Below, piece after piece: positions 17,626-26,992 of a DNA stretch of 64,000 nt. The DNA lies in the NCBI GenBank assembly GCA_050948905.1, contig JBMNES010000001.1, positions 2,294,001 to 2,358,000 on the forward strand, given 5' to 3'. The notes beneath the pieces were generated by a model. It was not told the DNA's origin and searched no databases. It saw only the letters and a list, made by a program, of their open reading frames with translations. A program made the translations under genes and the position numbers. Position 1 is the stretch's first letter, and each line of letters opens with the position of its first letter. This DNA is from DTKD01 sp050948905. Lineage in GTDB: Bacteria; Armatimonadota; UBA5829.

Positions 17626-18647
17626 ATCACGTTTACCTCGCGGCCGCCCTTATGGACTCCGCCGATAATCGAGGCCGCCTCGCCAAGTTCCTCCAGCCTG
17701 CTCACGATCTCAGGGCCGTTATGATTCGGCACTATCAGCACCATTCCGATGCCCATATTAAACGTCCTGTGCATCTCCGCCGGGTCTATGTTGGCCTTCT
17801 CCTGCAGCAGCGTGAAAATCGGCGGCACGCCCCAATATCGTCTCTCCACCGTTACCTGGCAATCCAAGGGCAGGATTCGCGGAATATTATTATAAAAACC
17901 GCCGCCGGTGAGATGAGCAATCCCCCGCACGTCGAACTCCTCCAAAATCGCCATCACAGGCTTCAGATAGCACCGGTGCGTCGCCAACAGCACATCTCCC
18001 AGCGTGGTCCCCAATTCCGGCACATACTGGTCTACTTTATAATCGTTGTCCTCAAACAGAATTTTGCGCACAAGCGAATATCCGTTAGTGTGAAGCCCGG
18101 AAGACGCCAGCCCGATAACCGCATCACCCGGCTGAATCCGCGACCCGTCAATAACCTTCGCCCGATCCACTACCCCGACAATACTGCCCGCCAGATCCAT
18201 CTCCCCATCGAGATAAACCCCCGGCATCTCCGCAGTCTCACCGCCGATAAGAGCACATCCGGCATCCAGACAGGCCTCCGCCATACCCTTCACCACCTGC
18301 TCCACAACCTCCGGAATCAACTTGCTCGATGCATAATAATCGAGAAAAAAAAGCGGCCTGGCCCCCTGCACGAGGATATCGTTAACGCAATGATTGACCA
18401 AATCAGCCCCGATAGTGTCGTATTTCTGCATCATCGCCGCTATCTTCACCTTAGTTCCGACACCGTCGATGCTCGACACTAACACCGGGTTCTCCATCTC
18501 CGGGAAACTGGCTGCGAACATGCCACCAAACGCCCCAATGTCCGTCAACACGCGATCGTTAAAAGTAGCATGCACATGCTGTTTCATACGAAAAACAGCT
18601 TCGTCCCCCGCTTCAATGTCGACACCCGCCGATTTATAGTCAGTCAT
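17622..18647 (-). CDS. purM: Phosphoribosylformylglycinamidine cyclo-ligase
   Basis: ATP-dependent closure of the imidazole ring, FGAM to AIR, fifth step of purine synthesis. The 341-residue product begins MTDYKSAGVDIEAGDEAV, standard for PurM, and has SSIDGVGTKVKIA near residue 60, HCVNDILVQGARPLFFLDY near 85, and GGETAEMPG near 132. I chose ATG 18647; an in-frame start at 18683 would add 12 residues not expected in the family. It ends overlapping purN and lies 65 bases downstream of purF. Confidence 0.96.
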   Translation of the reverse strand: MTDYKSAGVDIEAGDEAVFRMKQHVHATFNDRVLTDIGAFGGMFAASFPEMENPVLVSSIDGVGTKVKIAAMMQKYDTIGADLVNHCVNDILVQGARPLFFLDYYASSKLIPEVVEQVVKGMAEACLDAGCALIGGETAEMPGVYLDGEMDLAGSIVGVVDRAKVIDGSRIQPGDAVIGLASSGLHTNGYSLVRKILFEDNDYKVDQYVPELGTTLGDVLLATHRCYLKPVMAILEEFDVRGIAHLTGGGFYNNIPRILPLDCQVTVERRYWGVPPIFTLLQEKANIDPAEMHRTFNMGIGMVLIVPNHNGPEIVSRLEELGEAASIIGGVHKGGREVNVI

Positions 18648-18712
18648 CCGTTTTAACCCTCGTATATGATCTGCCGACCCCACAGGTGAGGCCAGGCCCA
18701 GTTCGTATTATT

Positions 18713-20143
18713 TTATAGCGTCGCTGGCTGCTCGAAGACGAACTTTCTCAGTTTAGCCTTCTCCGATACCTCAATCGGATACTTGCCATCCAGACAAGCA
18801 CAGCATAGTTTGTCCTTCTTGACGCCAATAGCGCGTATCAATCCCGCCAGGCTCAAAAAGCCCAGGCTATCCGCCCCGATATACTGACGGATCTGCTCCA
18901 CGTTCAGCTTCGATGCGATAAGCTCGTCCTGATTAGCAGTATCGATTCCATAAAAACACGGGTGTTTGACAGGCGGTGCAGCTACTCTCACATGCACCTC
19001 CACCGCACCCGCGTCCCGGATCATTTTAATCGTAGGCCCGATAGTAGTCCCGCGCACCACGCTGTCGTCCACCATAACAACCCGCCTGCCCGCCAGACTT
19101 TCCTTCAGCGGGCTCAGCTTCATCTTAACGCCCAATTCGCGCATTCGCTGGTTGGGTTGAATGAACGTGCGGTGGATATAGTGGTTTTTAATCACAGCCT
19201 CCGCATACGGTATCCGCGAAGCCTCCGCCAAGCCGATAGCTGCCGGAATGCCCGTATTAGGCAGCGGGAATACTATATGCGCCCCCGGCGCCGGATGCTC
19301 CTTCGCCAGTTCATGACCCATGCGCCTTCGCACTTCATGCATACTGCGGTTATACATCCGGCTATCCGGCCGAGCGAAGTAGACATACTCGAACACACAA
19401 AGCGCCCGACCCTCAAGAGGCACGCCCTGTCGTTCGGTCATTCCAGTTTCATCGAGAGTAATTATCTCCCCCGGCTCGACCTCTCGCACAAAATCTGCGC
19501 CAATCGTATTGAACGCGCACGTCTCCGATGCAATCACATACATCGAATCGTTAAGGTGTCCAATCGAAAGAGGCCGAATCCCAAACGGATCGCGAAAAGC
19601 GATCAATTTCTCCGGAGTCAATACTACTACGGAATAAGCCCCGCGAACCTTCTTCATAGTCGCTGCGACAGCGTCCTCAATCACACATTCGCCAGAATGC
19701 GCGATCATCTTGGTCAAAATCTCGCTGTCGCTGGTGGTTTCCAGTTCCACACCGGAAGCCACCAATTCATCACGCAGCGCCTCCGCGTTTATTAAGTCCC
19801 CGTTAAGCGCCAGGGCTATAGGCCCAAAGTCGCACTCACACATAGTCGGCTGGACATTGCGCAGAACGCTCGAACCGGTGGTCGAATATCGCGTGTGCCC
19901 GATTGCCGCGTGCCCCTTTAGCTTCGCAAGGGCTTCTTCATGAAATATCTGAGTGACAAGCCCCATATCGCGATGCATTCGGACCTGTGTGCCATCACTG
20001 GCAGCGATACCTGCGCTTTCCTGTCCGCGATGTTGAAGTGAAAACAATCCGAAAAAGGCGATTCTGGATACATCCTCGCCGCTTCCGAATATCCCAAATA
20101 CGCCGCACTCTTCAGCCATTTCCGGCCGGTCAACGTCTAGCAT
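18713..20143 (-). CDS. purF: Amidophosphoribosyltransferase
   Basis: Commits PRPP to purine synthesis using glutamine-derived ammonia. With ATG 20143 the product has 476 residues and a 12-residue propeptide before Cys13 (EECGVFGIFG), the N-terminal nucleophile exposed by processing as in the Bacillus enzyme. The PRPP loop VVMVDDSVVRGTT lies in the C-terminal half. The later cysteines, including LCCACLDGKYP, match the [4Fe-4S] ligands of the Bacillus-type enzyme. The start overlaps the purL stop by one base (TGATG); the frame extends to 20191 but would overlap purL by 49 bases. Confidence 0.96.
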   Translation of the reverse strand: MLDVDRPEMAEECGVFGIFGSGEDVSRIAFFGLFSLQHRGQESAGIAASDGTQVRMHRDMGLVTQIFHEEALAKLKGHAAIGHTRYSTTGSSVLRNVQPTMCECDFGPIALALNGDLINAEALRDELVASGVELETTSDSEILTKMIAHSGECVIEDAVAATMKKVRGAYSVVVLTPEKLIAFRDPFGIRPLSIGHLNDSMYVIASETCAFNTIGADFVREVEPGEIITLDETGMTERQGVPLEGRALCVFEYVYFARPDSRMYNRSMHEVRRRMGHELAKEHPAPGAHIVFPLPNTGIPAAIGLAEASRIPYAEAVIKNHYIHRTFIQPNQRMRELGVKMKLSPLKESLAGRRVVMVDDSVVRGTTIGPTIKMIRDAGAVEVHVRVAAPPVKHPCFYGIDTANQDELIASKLNVEQIRQYIGADSLGFLSLAGLIRAIGVKKDKLCCACLDGKYPIEVSEKAKLRKFVFEQPATL

Positions 20144-22413
20144 CAGTCTCCCGTTTCTGCCATTATGCTTGGTATTGCATTGCGCCAGCACGAATCCAAC
20201 TCGCTCACGCTGGCATTAATCAATTCTACATCATTAACGGTAATTCTCATTACCTCGCCGCCGGTCGTCCCCAAAATGGTAGACTCCACACGGCAATCAT
20301 CTACGATCTCGCGCAGCAGCCCGAGATTCTCAGCCGCCACAGTCACGACAACTCTCGATTGAGTCTCCGCGAATAGTGCCGCTGCAGGCCCGCAATTCGC
20401 CGAAATCCCGATCTCAGCGCCGATTCCGCCTGAAATGCAGCACTCAGCCAATGTTACCGCAAGGCCGCCATCGGAGCAATCATGCGCCGATTTGATTATG
20501 CCTTGGCCAATCCCCTTTATCAGGACATCATGAACTCGCTTCTCGCGGTCAAGGTCCAGCACGGGCGGCTTCCCTGCAACGACACCGTGAATAGTCTTCA
20601 GGTACTCGCTTCCACCCAGCGATTCGCGGTCGCAAACCGGCAAACTCTCGCCTTCGTCAAACCGCACGCCAGATAACAGCACGACAATATCCCCAGCCGC
20701 CTTGAACTCTGCGCTGCAGGTCTTCTCTACGTCATCTACCACTCCCAGCATTCCAATGGTCGGGGTGGGGTAGATCGCCATTTCAGGGGTTTCGTTATAC
20801 AAGCTCACGTTGCCGCTGACTACAGGCGCATCAAAGAAGTCACACGCCTCTGCCAACCCTTCAACTGCGCGCTTAAACTGCCAAAACGCCTCAGGTTTCT
20901 CAGGATTGCCGAAGTTCAGGCAGTCCGTAGTACCAACCGCCCTTGCTCCAGTGCATGCAAGGTTACGCGCAGCCTCGGCCACCGCTATTTGAGCGCCCAC
21001 AAACGGATCAAGATAACAATATCTTCCGTTGCAGTCCGTCACCACAGCGATGCCCTTCTTCATCCCTCTGATTCGCAGCACCCCGGCATCTGATCCCGGC
21101 AGCACCACAGTGTTGGCCAATCCCATATGGTCGAATTGCTCATAAACCCACTGCTTGCTGGCCACAGATGGGGTGGAGAGTATCTTCATCAGCGCATCGT
21201 TATAATCATCCGGCTCCGTAAGCCCGGAGAAGTCGAAGTTGTGAAGCTCTGCCAGATAGCCGGGCTCCTGTGTTTCCAGATAATAAGTCGGAGCTTCGTC
21301 GGCCAACGACTTGGCTGGAACCTGAGCTACGAGTTCATCTCCCTCATATACATGCACCAGCCCGTCGCCGGTCACTTCGCCTATCACCGCCACCGGCACT
21401 TCCCACTTCTCGAAGATCCTGATGACCTCGTCCTCTTTGCCCTTCTGCACAATAGCCAGCATCCTCTCCTGGCTTTCGGAGAGCATAATCTCATACGGGG
21501 TCATGCCGGTCTCGCGGGTAGGCACTTTTTTGACGTCGATCCGCATACCGGTGCCAGCCTTCGCCGAGGTCTCGCAAGTCGAGCAGGTGATTCCAGCAGC
21601 GCCCATATCCTGGATGCCCACCACGTAACCCGACGCCAGCGCCTCCAAAGTCGCCTCTATAAGCACGTTCTCAGCAAACGGATCACCCATCTGCACGTTG
21701 GATTTCTTACTTTCCGACTTTTCAGACAACTCCACAGAGGCGAAGGTCGCGCCGTGGATTCCATCCCGGCCTGTGTGCGATCCGATTATCAGAACAAGGT
21801 TCCCAGGGCCGTCGGCTCTCGCGTAAGCTATCGAGTCGTGCCGAATCAACCCCAGCGCCATCGCGTTCACCAGGCAGTTACCGGAGTAGCAATCCTCAAA
21901 ATATACTTCTCCGGCCACAGTCGGCACTCCGACTACGTTTCCATAAAACCCGATACCGGCAACGGCCTGTTCAAAGAGATAACGATTCCTCGCATCCTCA
22001 AGCGGGCCGAATCGAAGGCTGTTCAGGCAGGCAATGGGCCTTGCTCCCATCGTGAAAATGTCCCGCAGCATCCCTCCGACCCCGGTCGCCGAGCTTTGGA
22101 ACGGCTCGACTGCGGACGGGTGGTTGTGGCTTTCGATCTTCATAGCGACACCGAGTCCGTCCCCGATGTCAATAATTCCCGCGTTCTCAAGTCCGGCGCC
22201 GTCGATGGCTTCTCTATACTTCTTGAAAAGCCGCAGTATGGGCCGGGAGTATTTATAACCGCAGTGCTCGCTCCACATAACAGAATACATACCAACCTCC
22301 GTATAGGTCGGGTGTCTGCCGAGCGCACTTACGATTGCGTTATATTCAGCTTCGTTTAGCCCCATGTCTTCATAGACTTTAGGCTCTATGGGCTTGGTAT
22401 CAGTTATCGACAT
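20143..22413 (-). CDS. purL: Phosphoribosylformylglycinamidine synthase, large subunit
   Basis: ATP-binding synthetase subunit that aminates FGAR to FGAM. At 756 residues it is the short PurL that needs separate PurQ (glutaminase) and PurS subunits, both encoded just upstream. Visible motifs are WSEHCGYKYSRP near residue 47, SHNHPSAVEPFQSSATGVGG near 95 and VSGNVSLYNETP near 550. The start ATG 22413 has a GAGGA site. Stop and purF start overlap (TGATG). Since PurQ lacks its usual nucleophile, this subunit may receive ammonia in another way. Confidence 0.97.
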   Translation of the reverse strand: MSITDTKPIEPKVYEDMGLNEAEYNAIVSALGRHPTYTEVGMYSVMWSEHCGYKYSRPILRLFKKYREAIDGAGLENAGIIDIGDGLGVAMKIESHNHPSAVEPFQSSATGVGGMLRDIFTMGARPIACLNSLRFGPLEDARNRYLFEQAVAGIGFYGNVVGVPTVAGEVYFEDCYSGNCLVNAMALGLIRHDSIAYARADGPGNLVLIIGSHTGRDGIHGATFASVELSEKSESKKSNVQMGDPFAENVLIEATLEALASGYVVGIQDMGAAGITCSTCETSAKAGTGMRIDVKKVPTRETGMTPYEIMLSESQERMLAIVQKGKEDEVIRIFEKWEVPVAVIGEVTGDGLVHVYEGDELVAQVPAKSLADEAPTYYLETQEPGYLAELHNFDFSGLTEPDDYNDALMKILSTPSVASKQWVYEQFDHMGLANTVVLPGSDAGVLRIRGMKKGIAVVTDCNGRYCYLDPFVGAQIAVAEAARNLACTGARAVGTTDCLNFGNPEKPEAFWQFKRAVEGLAEACDFFDAPVVSGNVSLYNETPEMAIYPTPTIGMLGVVDDVEKTCSAEFKAAGDIVVLLSGVRFDEGESLPVCDRESLGGSEYLKTIHGVVAGKPPVLDLDREKRVHDVLIKGIGQGIIKSAHDCSDGGLAVTLAECCISGGIGAEIGISANCGPAAALFAETQSRVVVTVAAENLGLLREIVDDCRVESTILGTTGGEVMRITVNDVELINASVSELDSCWRNAIPSIMAETGD

Positions 22414-22506
22414 GCTGTCCTCATCATAGTCTCTTCTGACTCAAAATCCAACCTGAAGGGGATTCTTTGCCTCCCCAGGTTCGATATTAAAACAACTCAC
22501 CTGGGC

Positions 22507-23196
22507 TTAGCCCAATCTATCAACAATCGACTGCAAAATGTGTATCCCATCGGTGCTGCCCAAAATCTTCTCAACAGCTCTCTCAGGGTGGGGCATCATT
22601 CCCGCGACATTGCCGCTATCGTTCAAAATCCCGGCGATATTTTTCGCCGAGCCGTTTGGATTGGCGTCTTCGGTGACATTTCCCGATTTATCGCAATATC
22701 GCAGCAGCACTCTGTTGGCGTCTTCCATCGCCCTCAAGGCTCCCGGCTCGCACCAGTATCGACCGTGAGCGTGGGCAATTGGAACAGACAGCACCTGTCC
22801 AACAGAGCAATTGCAAGTATAATCGCTGGCGTTGTTCTCCACGCGCACGTTTATATACTTGCACATAAACCGAGCGGTGTCGTTTAGCAGCAGCGCACCC
22901 GGCAGCAAACCGGCCTCACAGAGAATCTGAAATCCATTGCCAAACCCGACCACTCGACCACCGTCCTCAGCAAACTTCTTAACAGCGTCGATAATCGGGC
23001 TGAAATGGGCCACCATCCCAGGTCGCACATAATCACCATAAGCCGCCCCGCCGGGCAGTATAAGGCAATCGATTCCCTTGATCTCCGTCGTTTGGTGCCA
23101 GATATAATCCACGGGCTGCTTCAGAATATCGCGCACCGCATAAAACGCTTCCACATCGCCATTAGAACCGGGAAATTGAACTACTCCGAATTTCAT
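22507..23196 (-). CDS. purQ: PurQ, FGAM synthase glutaminase subunit lacking the catalytic cysteine
   Basis: PurQ normally hydrolyses glutamine and channels ammonia to PurL. The 229-residue protein aligns end to end with the class I glutaminase subunit: FPGSNGD at the start, ILPGGAAYGDYVRPG near residue 46, and MMPHPERAVE with the triad His203 and Glu205. However, the nucleophile elbow reads VVGFGNGFQILCEAGLLPG: residue 86, Cys in known PurQ (GxCNGFQ), is Gly, codon GGC at 22941-22939. The nearest cysteine is Cys93. The usual PGSNCD cysteine is also Gly13. Everything else looks intact and there is no frameshift, so the gene is not obviously decayed. Confidence 0.93.
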   Translation of the reverse strand: MKFGVVQFPGSNGDVEAFYAVRDILKQPVDYIWHQTTEIKGIDCLILPGGAAYGDYVRPGMVAHFSPIIDAVKKFAEDGGRVVGFGNGFQILCEAGLLPGALLLNDTARFMCKYINVRVENNASDYTCNCSVGQVLSVPIAHAHGRYWCEPGALRAMEDANRVLLRYCDKSGNVTEDANPNGSAKNIAGILNDSGNVAGMMPHPERAVEKILGSTDGIHILQSIVDRLG

Positions 23197-23277
23197 AAGT
23201 CAGTCCTCTGGGTTTTAGAGTATCAAGTGCCGGGCATACGAATATGTGTTCGGCAACTGACATCTTTTCCCAATCAC

Positions 23278-23520
23278 CTATCCCTTCTCGATCTCGAAAC
23301 GATAGTTCTCGGTGTTCGGGTTCACGAGCAGTTTGCGGCACATCTCGTCAACGTCTTTTTCTACGTCCCCGCCGTCCGCAACCTCGATCTCGATGAACTT
23401 GCCGACTCTGACGTTGCCAACGCTGCCGTATCCCAGGTTCTCCAGCGCCCCCAGCGTCACCTTGCCCTGAGCATCCAAAAGCTCAGGCTTGAGAGTCACA
23501 TACACATTTGCTTTTGCCAT
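23278..23520 (-). CDS. purS: Phosphoribosylformylglycinamidine synthase subunit PurS
   Basis: Small subunit that bridges PurL and PurQ. The 80-residue protein is full length: AKANVYVTLKPELLDAQGK at the N terminus, the turn NLGYGSVGNVRVGKFIEI, and EMCRKLLVNPNTENYRFEI at the C terminus are standard. ATG 23520 has a good GAGGA site. It is the first gene of the purS-purQ-purL-purF-purM-purN run; an 81-base gap separates it from purQ. Confidence 0.95.
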   Translation of the reverse strand: MAKANVYVTLKPELLDAQGKVTLGALENLGYGSVGNVRVGKFIEIEVADGGDVEKDVDEMCRKLLVNPNTENYRFEIEKG

Positions 23521-23893
23521 TGTCCATCCTCTGGTTTTTTAGATTGAGCTATCCGTCAACTCGCCCGTCTAAAAGATAGCCATCCCAAGCATCTATTATA
23601 TCACCGCATCAAAACGATGCTTTTCTACAGCGCAAAAAAACAGAATTTTTTGTCGAACCCCTTCTCCGTCATTACGAACCCATCCCCTTCATTCCGAGCA
23701 CCCATTTACGCCTCATCCTCTGTCATTCCGAGCACCCTTTCTCGTCATTTCGAGCGAAGCGAGAAATCTGCTTTTTCGACGTTCGAAGTCAGATGTTCGA
23801 AGTCCGATCAAGCCTTCTTAGGCTCCCTAAATTACGGTACAATAACGTTATTTCTGGCTTTCGCTTCTTTCGCGCTTTCGCGTTTATCCCTTC
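23521..23893. repeat. Gap between purB and purS with dispersed elements
   Basis: A 373-base gap. The purS-proximal part has a possible minus-strand -10 box TATAAT (plus-strand 23595-23600) without a clear -35, and a leader that can pair GGCTATC with GATAGCT. From about 23664 to 23776 there are several degenerate GTCATTNCGAGC copies, then GTTCGAAGTC twice in tandem (about 23779-23803). Open frames here translate the repeat and are not believed. The gap appears to split an ancestral purine operon. Confidence 0.65.
23744..23776 (+). repeat. Dispersed extragenic element, copy C
   Basis: GTCATTTCGAGCGAAGCGAG followed by AAATCTGCTTTTT, a near match to copies A and B 11 kb away. Two shorter relatives, CATTCCGAGCACCC, precede it at about 23690 and 23724. 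Confidence 0.75.
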
Positions 23894-25189
23894 TCACTCA
23901 AGCCCCAATCTCTCAAACACCCTGTCCACATTCCTCAAATGGTGCGCCAGATCGAAGCAATCGTCCAATTCTTCCTTATTCAGCAGCCTCTGTACGTCTG
24001 CGTCGCCCTCCAGCGCCTGCCGGAACGAGACATCCTCATCCCAGCACCTGGCCGCATTTCTCTGACAAACCTTATAGCCTTCCTCGCGAGTCATCCCCTT
24101 CTGGATCAGCGCCAGCAGCACGTGCTCGCTAAAGACCAACTGGCCCATCATCTCCAGATTGCGCTTCATATTGTCCTGATTAACCTCCAGCCTATCCAGC
24201 AGTTTCGCCAGAGACTGAAGCATAAAATCCACCGCAAAGAAGCTATCGGCGATTATGATCCTCTCAGCCGCCGAGTTGACCAGATCCCGCTCATGCCAGC
24301 TTACGATATTGTCCAAAGCGGGGTGTGCATTTGCCCGCACCACCCTGGCCAATCCGCATATAGTCTCAAATCTCCACGGGTTTCGCTTATGCGGCATAGC
24401 CGAGGAACCACGCTGTCCCGGCAGGAACATCTCCTGCACCTCGAGTATCTCCGTGCGCTGCAGGTTCCTCATTTCAGTCGCGATGTTGTCGCAGGTCGAG
24501 GCCAGTATCGCCAGCCTGGCTATCACCGCAGCGTGCCTGTCGCGCTGGATAATCTGAGTCGAGATCGGAGCTGCCTGAAGCCCCAGCTTCTCGCAGACCA
24601 TCTCTTCCTGATCCGGCCCGATATTGCCGAATACTCCCACCGCGCCGGATATTTTGCCGACGCTGATCTGCTCGCGGGCGTCTTTAATTCGTGCCAGATC
24701 CCGTTGAAGCTGAGAGTAATGCACAGCCATCTTAAAACCGAATGTGATCGGTTCTGCCTGCACGCCGTGGGTCCGGCCAATCATCGGGGTCATTTTATGC
24801 GCTTTCGCCAGTCTCGCCACCACATCCAGCAGGTTTTCAATATCTTTGATAATAATATCGCAGGCCTGCCTCATTCGCAGCGCGGTCGCCGTGTCTTCGA
24901 TGTCGTAGCTGGTAACGCCGTAGTGGACATATTTGCCCTCGTCGCCAAGGTTTTCCGTGACGCATTTGACGAAGGCTATCAGGTCGTGGTGGGTCTCTTT
25001 TTCAATTTCATCTATGCGCTCAACAGAGAACGTCGCCGACTTACGAATCTTCTCCGTCACTCCAGGCGGTATATTGCCGAACTTCTCCTGTGCCTCACAA
25101 ACCGCCAGCTCGACATCAAGCCAGCTCTGAAACTTGTTCTGCTCACTCCAAACGGCCTTCATCTCAGGCAGCGAATATCTCTCTATCAT
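23894..25189 (-). CDS. purB: Adenylosuccinate lyase
   Basis: Cleaves SAICAR to AICAR and adenylosuccinate to AMP plus fumarate. The 431-residue protein has TSYDIEDTATALRMRQ near residue 92, the catalytic-histidine segment IGRTHGVQAEPITFG near 137, and the superfamily signature GSSAMPHKRNP near 264 with the catalytic Ser. ATG 25189 is preferred to the adjacent TTG 25192. It lies 19 bases from purE in a purD-purE-purB order, transcribed toward the repeat gap. Confidence 0.96.
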   Translation of the reverse strand: MIERYSLPEMKAVWSEQNKFQSWLDVELAVCEAQEKFGNIPPGVTEKIRKSATFSVERIDEIEKETHHDLIAFVKCVTENLGDEGKYVHYGVTSYDIEDTATALRMRQACDIIIKDIENLLDVVARLAKAHKMTPMIGRTHGVQAEPITFGFKMAVHYSQLQRDLARIKDAREQISVGKISGAVGVFGNIGPDQEEMVCEKLGLQAAPISTQIIQRDRHAAVIARLAILASTCDNIATEMRNLQRTEILEVQEMFLPGQRGSSAMPHKRNPWRFETICGLARVVRANAHPALDNIVSWHERDLVNSAAERIIIADSFFAVDFMLQSLAKLLDRLEVNQDNMKRNLEMMGQLVFSEHVLLALIQKGMTREEGYKVCQRNAARCWDEDVSFRQALEGDADVQRLLNKEELDDCFDLAHHLRNVDRVFERLGLE

Positions 25190-25208
25190 CAAATACCTCT
25201 CTACAGCG

Positions 25209-25661
25209 CTATTGTCTCAGGGATTCTTTAAACTCTTTTATTGCAGTCCGTAACTCCGGGTGTTTTACGCTCAATATCTGCGCAGCGAGTATACCCGCAT
25301 TTTTCGCCCCATCTATCGCAACCGTAGCCACCGGAACCCCTCCCGGCATCTGCACAATAGACAGCAGCGAATCCATCCCGGACAGAGCAGCAGACCTCGT
25401 CGGCACACCGATTACCGGTAGGCAGGTCAGCCCCGCGATCACCCCCGGCAGGTGCGCGGCCATACCCGCCCCGGCGATAATCACCTCAAAGCCCCTGTCC
25501 TCCGCATTGGTCGCAAACTCCACCACCTTTTGCGGGTTTCTATGAGCCGACATAACAAAAGTCTCGTTTTCAACGCCGAATTTGGTCAACATCTCCGATG
25601 CCGCGCTCATTATCTCAGCATCCGACTTGCTGCCCATCACAATCGCAACCTTACCGGCCAT
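25209..25661 (-). CDS. purE: N5-carboxyaminoimidazole ribonucleotide mutase
   Basis: Produces CAIR in the sixth step of purine synthesis. The 150-residue protein starts MAGKVAIVMGSKSDAEIM and has VMSAHRNPQKV near residue 38 and IIAGAGMAAHLPGVIAG near 66, the substrate-binding loops of PurE. ATG 25661 has AGGAG eight bases upstream; the TTG at 25664 is less likely. No purK lies in the window, so it cannot be told whether this is a class I enzyme with PurK elsewhere or acts alone. Confidence 0.96.
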   Translation of the reverse strand: MAGKVAIVMGSKSDAEIMSAASEMLTKFGVENETFVMSAHRNPQKVVEFATNAEDRGFEVIIAGAGMAAHLPGVIAGLTCLPVIGVPTRSAALSGMDSLLSIVQMPGGVPVATVAIDGAKNAGILAAQILSVKHPELRTAIKEFKESLRQ

Positions 25662-25692
25662 CAATTAATCTCCTGATACGAACACGACGAGT

Positions 25693-26967
25693 TTATAGCA
25701 GCCTCGCGCCAATATCCCGCCTGAAATAAGCGCCGTCGAAGCCGATCTTGCCGACCCCTTCATAAGCTTTGTCGATACACTGTCTAAAGCTATCGGCCAC
25801 CGCAGTCACAGCCAAAACGCGACCACCGGAGGTGACGACCCTGTCGCCATCCCTTTCAGTGCCCGCGTGAAATACTATGGTTCCAGTTTTTTCCGCCTCG
25901 TCGATACCTTCGATCACCTTGCCCTTCTCGTAATCGCCGGGGTATCCCGCAGAGGCCATAATCACACACAGCGCTTTTTTATTGTACCAGCTCACCGCCT
26001 GGCTGTCGAGATTTCCAGTGGCTGCAGCATAACAAATTTCAGCCAAATCCGACTGTAGCAGCGGCAGCACAACCTGCGTCTCAGGGTCCCCAAACCTCGC
26101 GTTAAACTCGATTACTTTCGGCCCTGCGCTGGTCAGAGCCAACCCGCAATACATCACACCCTTAAAACAAATTCCCTTGGCTTTCAACGCTTTAAGTGTG
26201 GGTTTGGTAATGGTCTCAATAACCACGGACTGCAATTCGTCTGTCAACGCGGGAACAGGGGAATAGCTTCCCATTCCACCTGTATTCAGCCCCAAATCTC
26301 CATCACCCGCCCGCTTATAGTCCTGAGCAGCAGACATCGGCACGCAAGTCTCACCGTCCACAAAAAACATAAACGTGGCTTCCGGCCCGTCGAGATACTC
26401 TTCTATGACGACCCTATCCCCAGCAGCGCCGAATGCCCTTTTGCGCATAATCAAATCGACGGCCTGCAGAGCTTCCTCTTTATTATTAGCTATAATCGCC
26501 CCTTTGCCCGCCGCCTCTCCATCAGCCTTTACAGGAATCGGGTTGCTGGTTTTGCCTGCAATCGACTCGATATAGGCATCCGCCTTATCGGGGTCGCTGA
26601 AGGCTTCAAAAGTGCCAGTCGGGATGCCGTAGTCGATCATCAGCTTCTTGGAAAAGACCTTGCTGACCTCCAGTTGAACGGCCTCTTTGGTAGGTCCAAA
26701 AATGGTCAAAGAGCGTTTCTCAAACTCATCGGCCACCCCAGCGCCCAACGACGCCTCCGGCCCTACTACAGTCAGATCAACGCCCTGCTTCTCGGCAAAA
26801 TCAGCGAGAGCTTTAACATCCGTGACCTTTATATCGACCCGCTCCGCAATCTCACCAATTCCCGCGTTGCCGGGCGCCGCGAATATCTTCGACACTTTAT
26901 CACTCTGAGCGATCTTCCACGTCAACGCGTGCTCACGCCCACCGCTTCCAATAACAAGGACTCTCAA
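25693..26967 (-). CDS. purD: Phosphoribosylamine-glycine ligase
   Basis: ATP-grasp enzyme joining phosphoribosylamine and glycine, second step of purine synthesis. The 424-residue protein begins RVLVIGSGGREHALTWKIA, has the ATP-grasp segment VVIEEYLDGPEATFMFFVDG near residue 185, and GLNTGGMGSYSPVP near 231, all diagnostic. It starts at TTG 26967 (site AAGG), 25 bases after dnaB. The glycine could come from GlyA. Confidence 0.96.
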   Translation of the reverse strand: MRVLVIGSGGREHALTWKIAQSDKVSKIFAAPGNAGIGEIAERVDIKVTDVKALADFAEKQGVDLTVVGPEASLGAGVADEFEKRSLTIFGPTKEAVQLEVSKVFSKKLMIDYGIPTGTFEAFSDPDKADAYIESIAGKTSNPIPVKADGEAAGKGAIIANNKEEALQAVDLIMRKRAFGAAGDRVVIEEYLDGPEATFMFFVDGETCVPMSAAQDYKRAGDGDLGLNTGGMGSYSPVPALTDELQSVVIETITKPTLKALKAKGICFKGVMYCGLALTSAGPKVIEFNARFGDPETQVVLPLLQSDLAEICYAAATGNLDSQAVSWYNKKALCVIMASAGYPGDYEKGKVIEGIDEAEKTGTIVFHAGTERDGDRVVTSGGRVLAVTAVADSFRQCIDKAYEGVGKIGFDGAYFRRDIGARLL

Positions 26968-26992
26968 ATTACCTTAACCTCAAGAATTGATT

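Noticed and set aside
21127..22359. Plus-strand open frame of 410 residues.
   Set aside because: Lies wholly antisense to purL and has no recognisable domain; purL is clearly conserved.
23521..23680. Purine riboswitch before purS.
   Set aside because: The leader has a stem GGCTATC/GATAGCT but none of the conserved junction and loop sequences of the purine aptamer.
23939..25231. Plus-strand open frame of 430 residues.
   Set aside because: Antisense shadow of purB and part of purE, no motif, no ribosome site.
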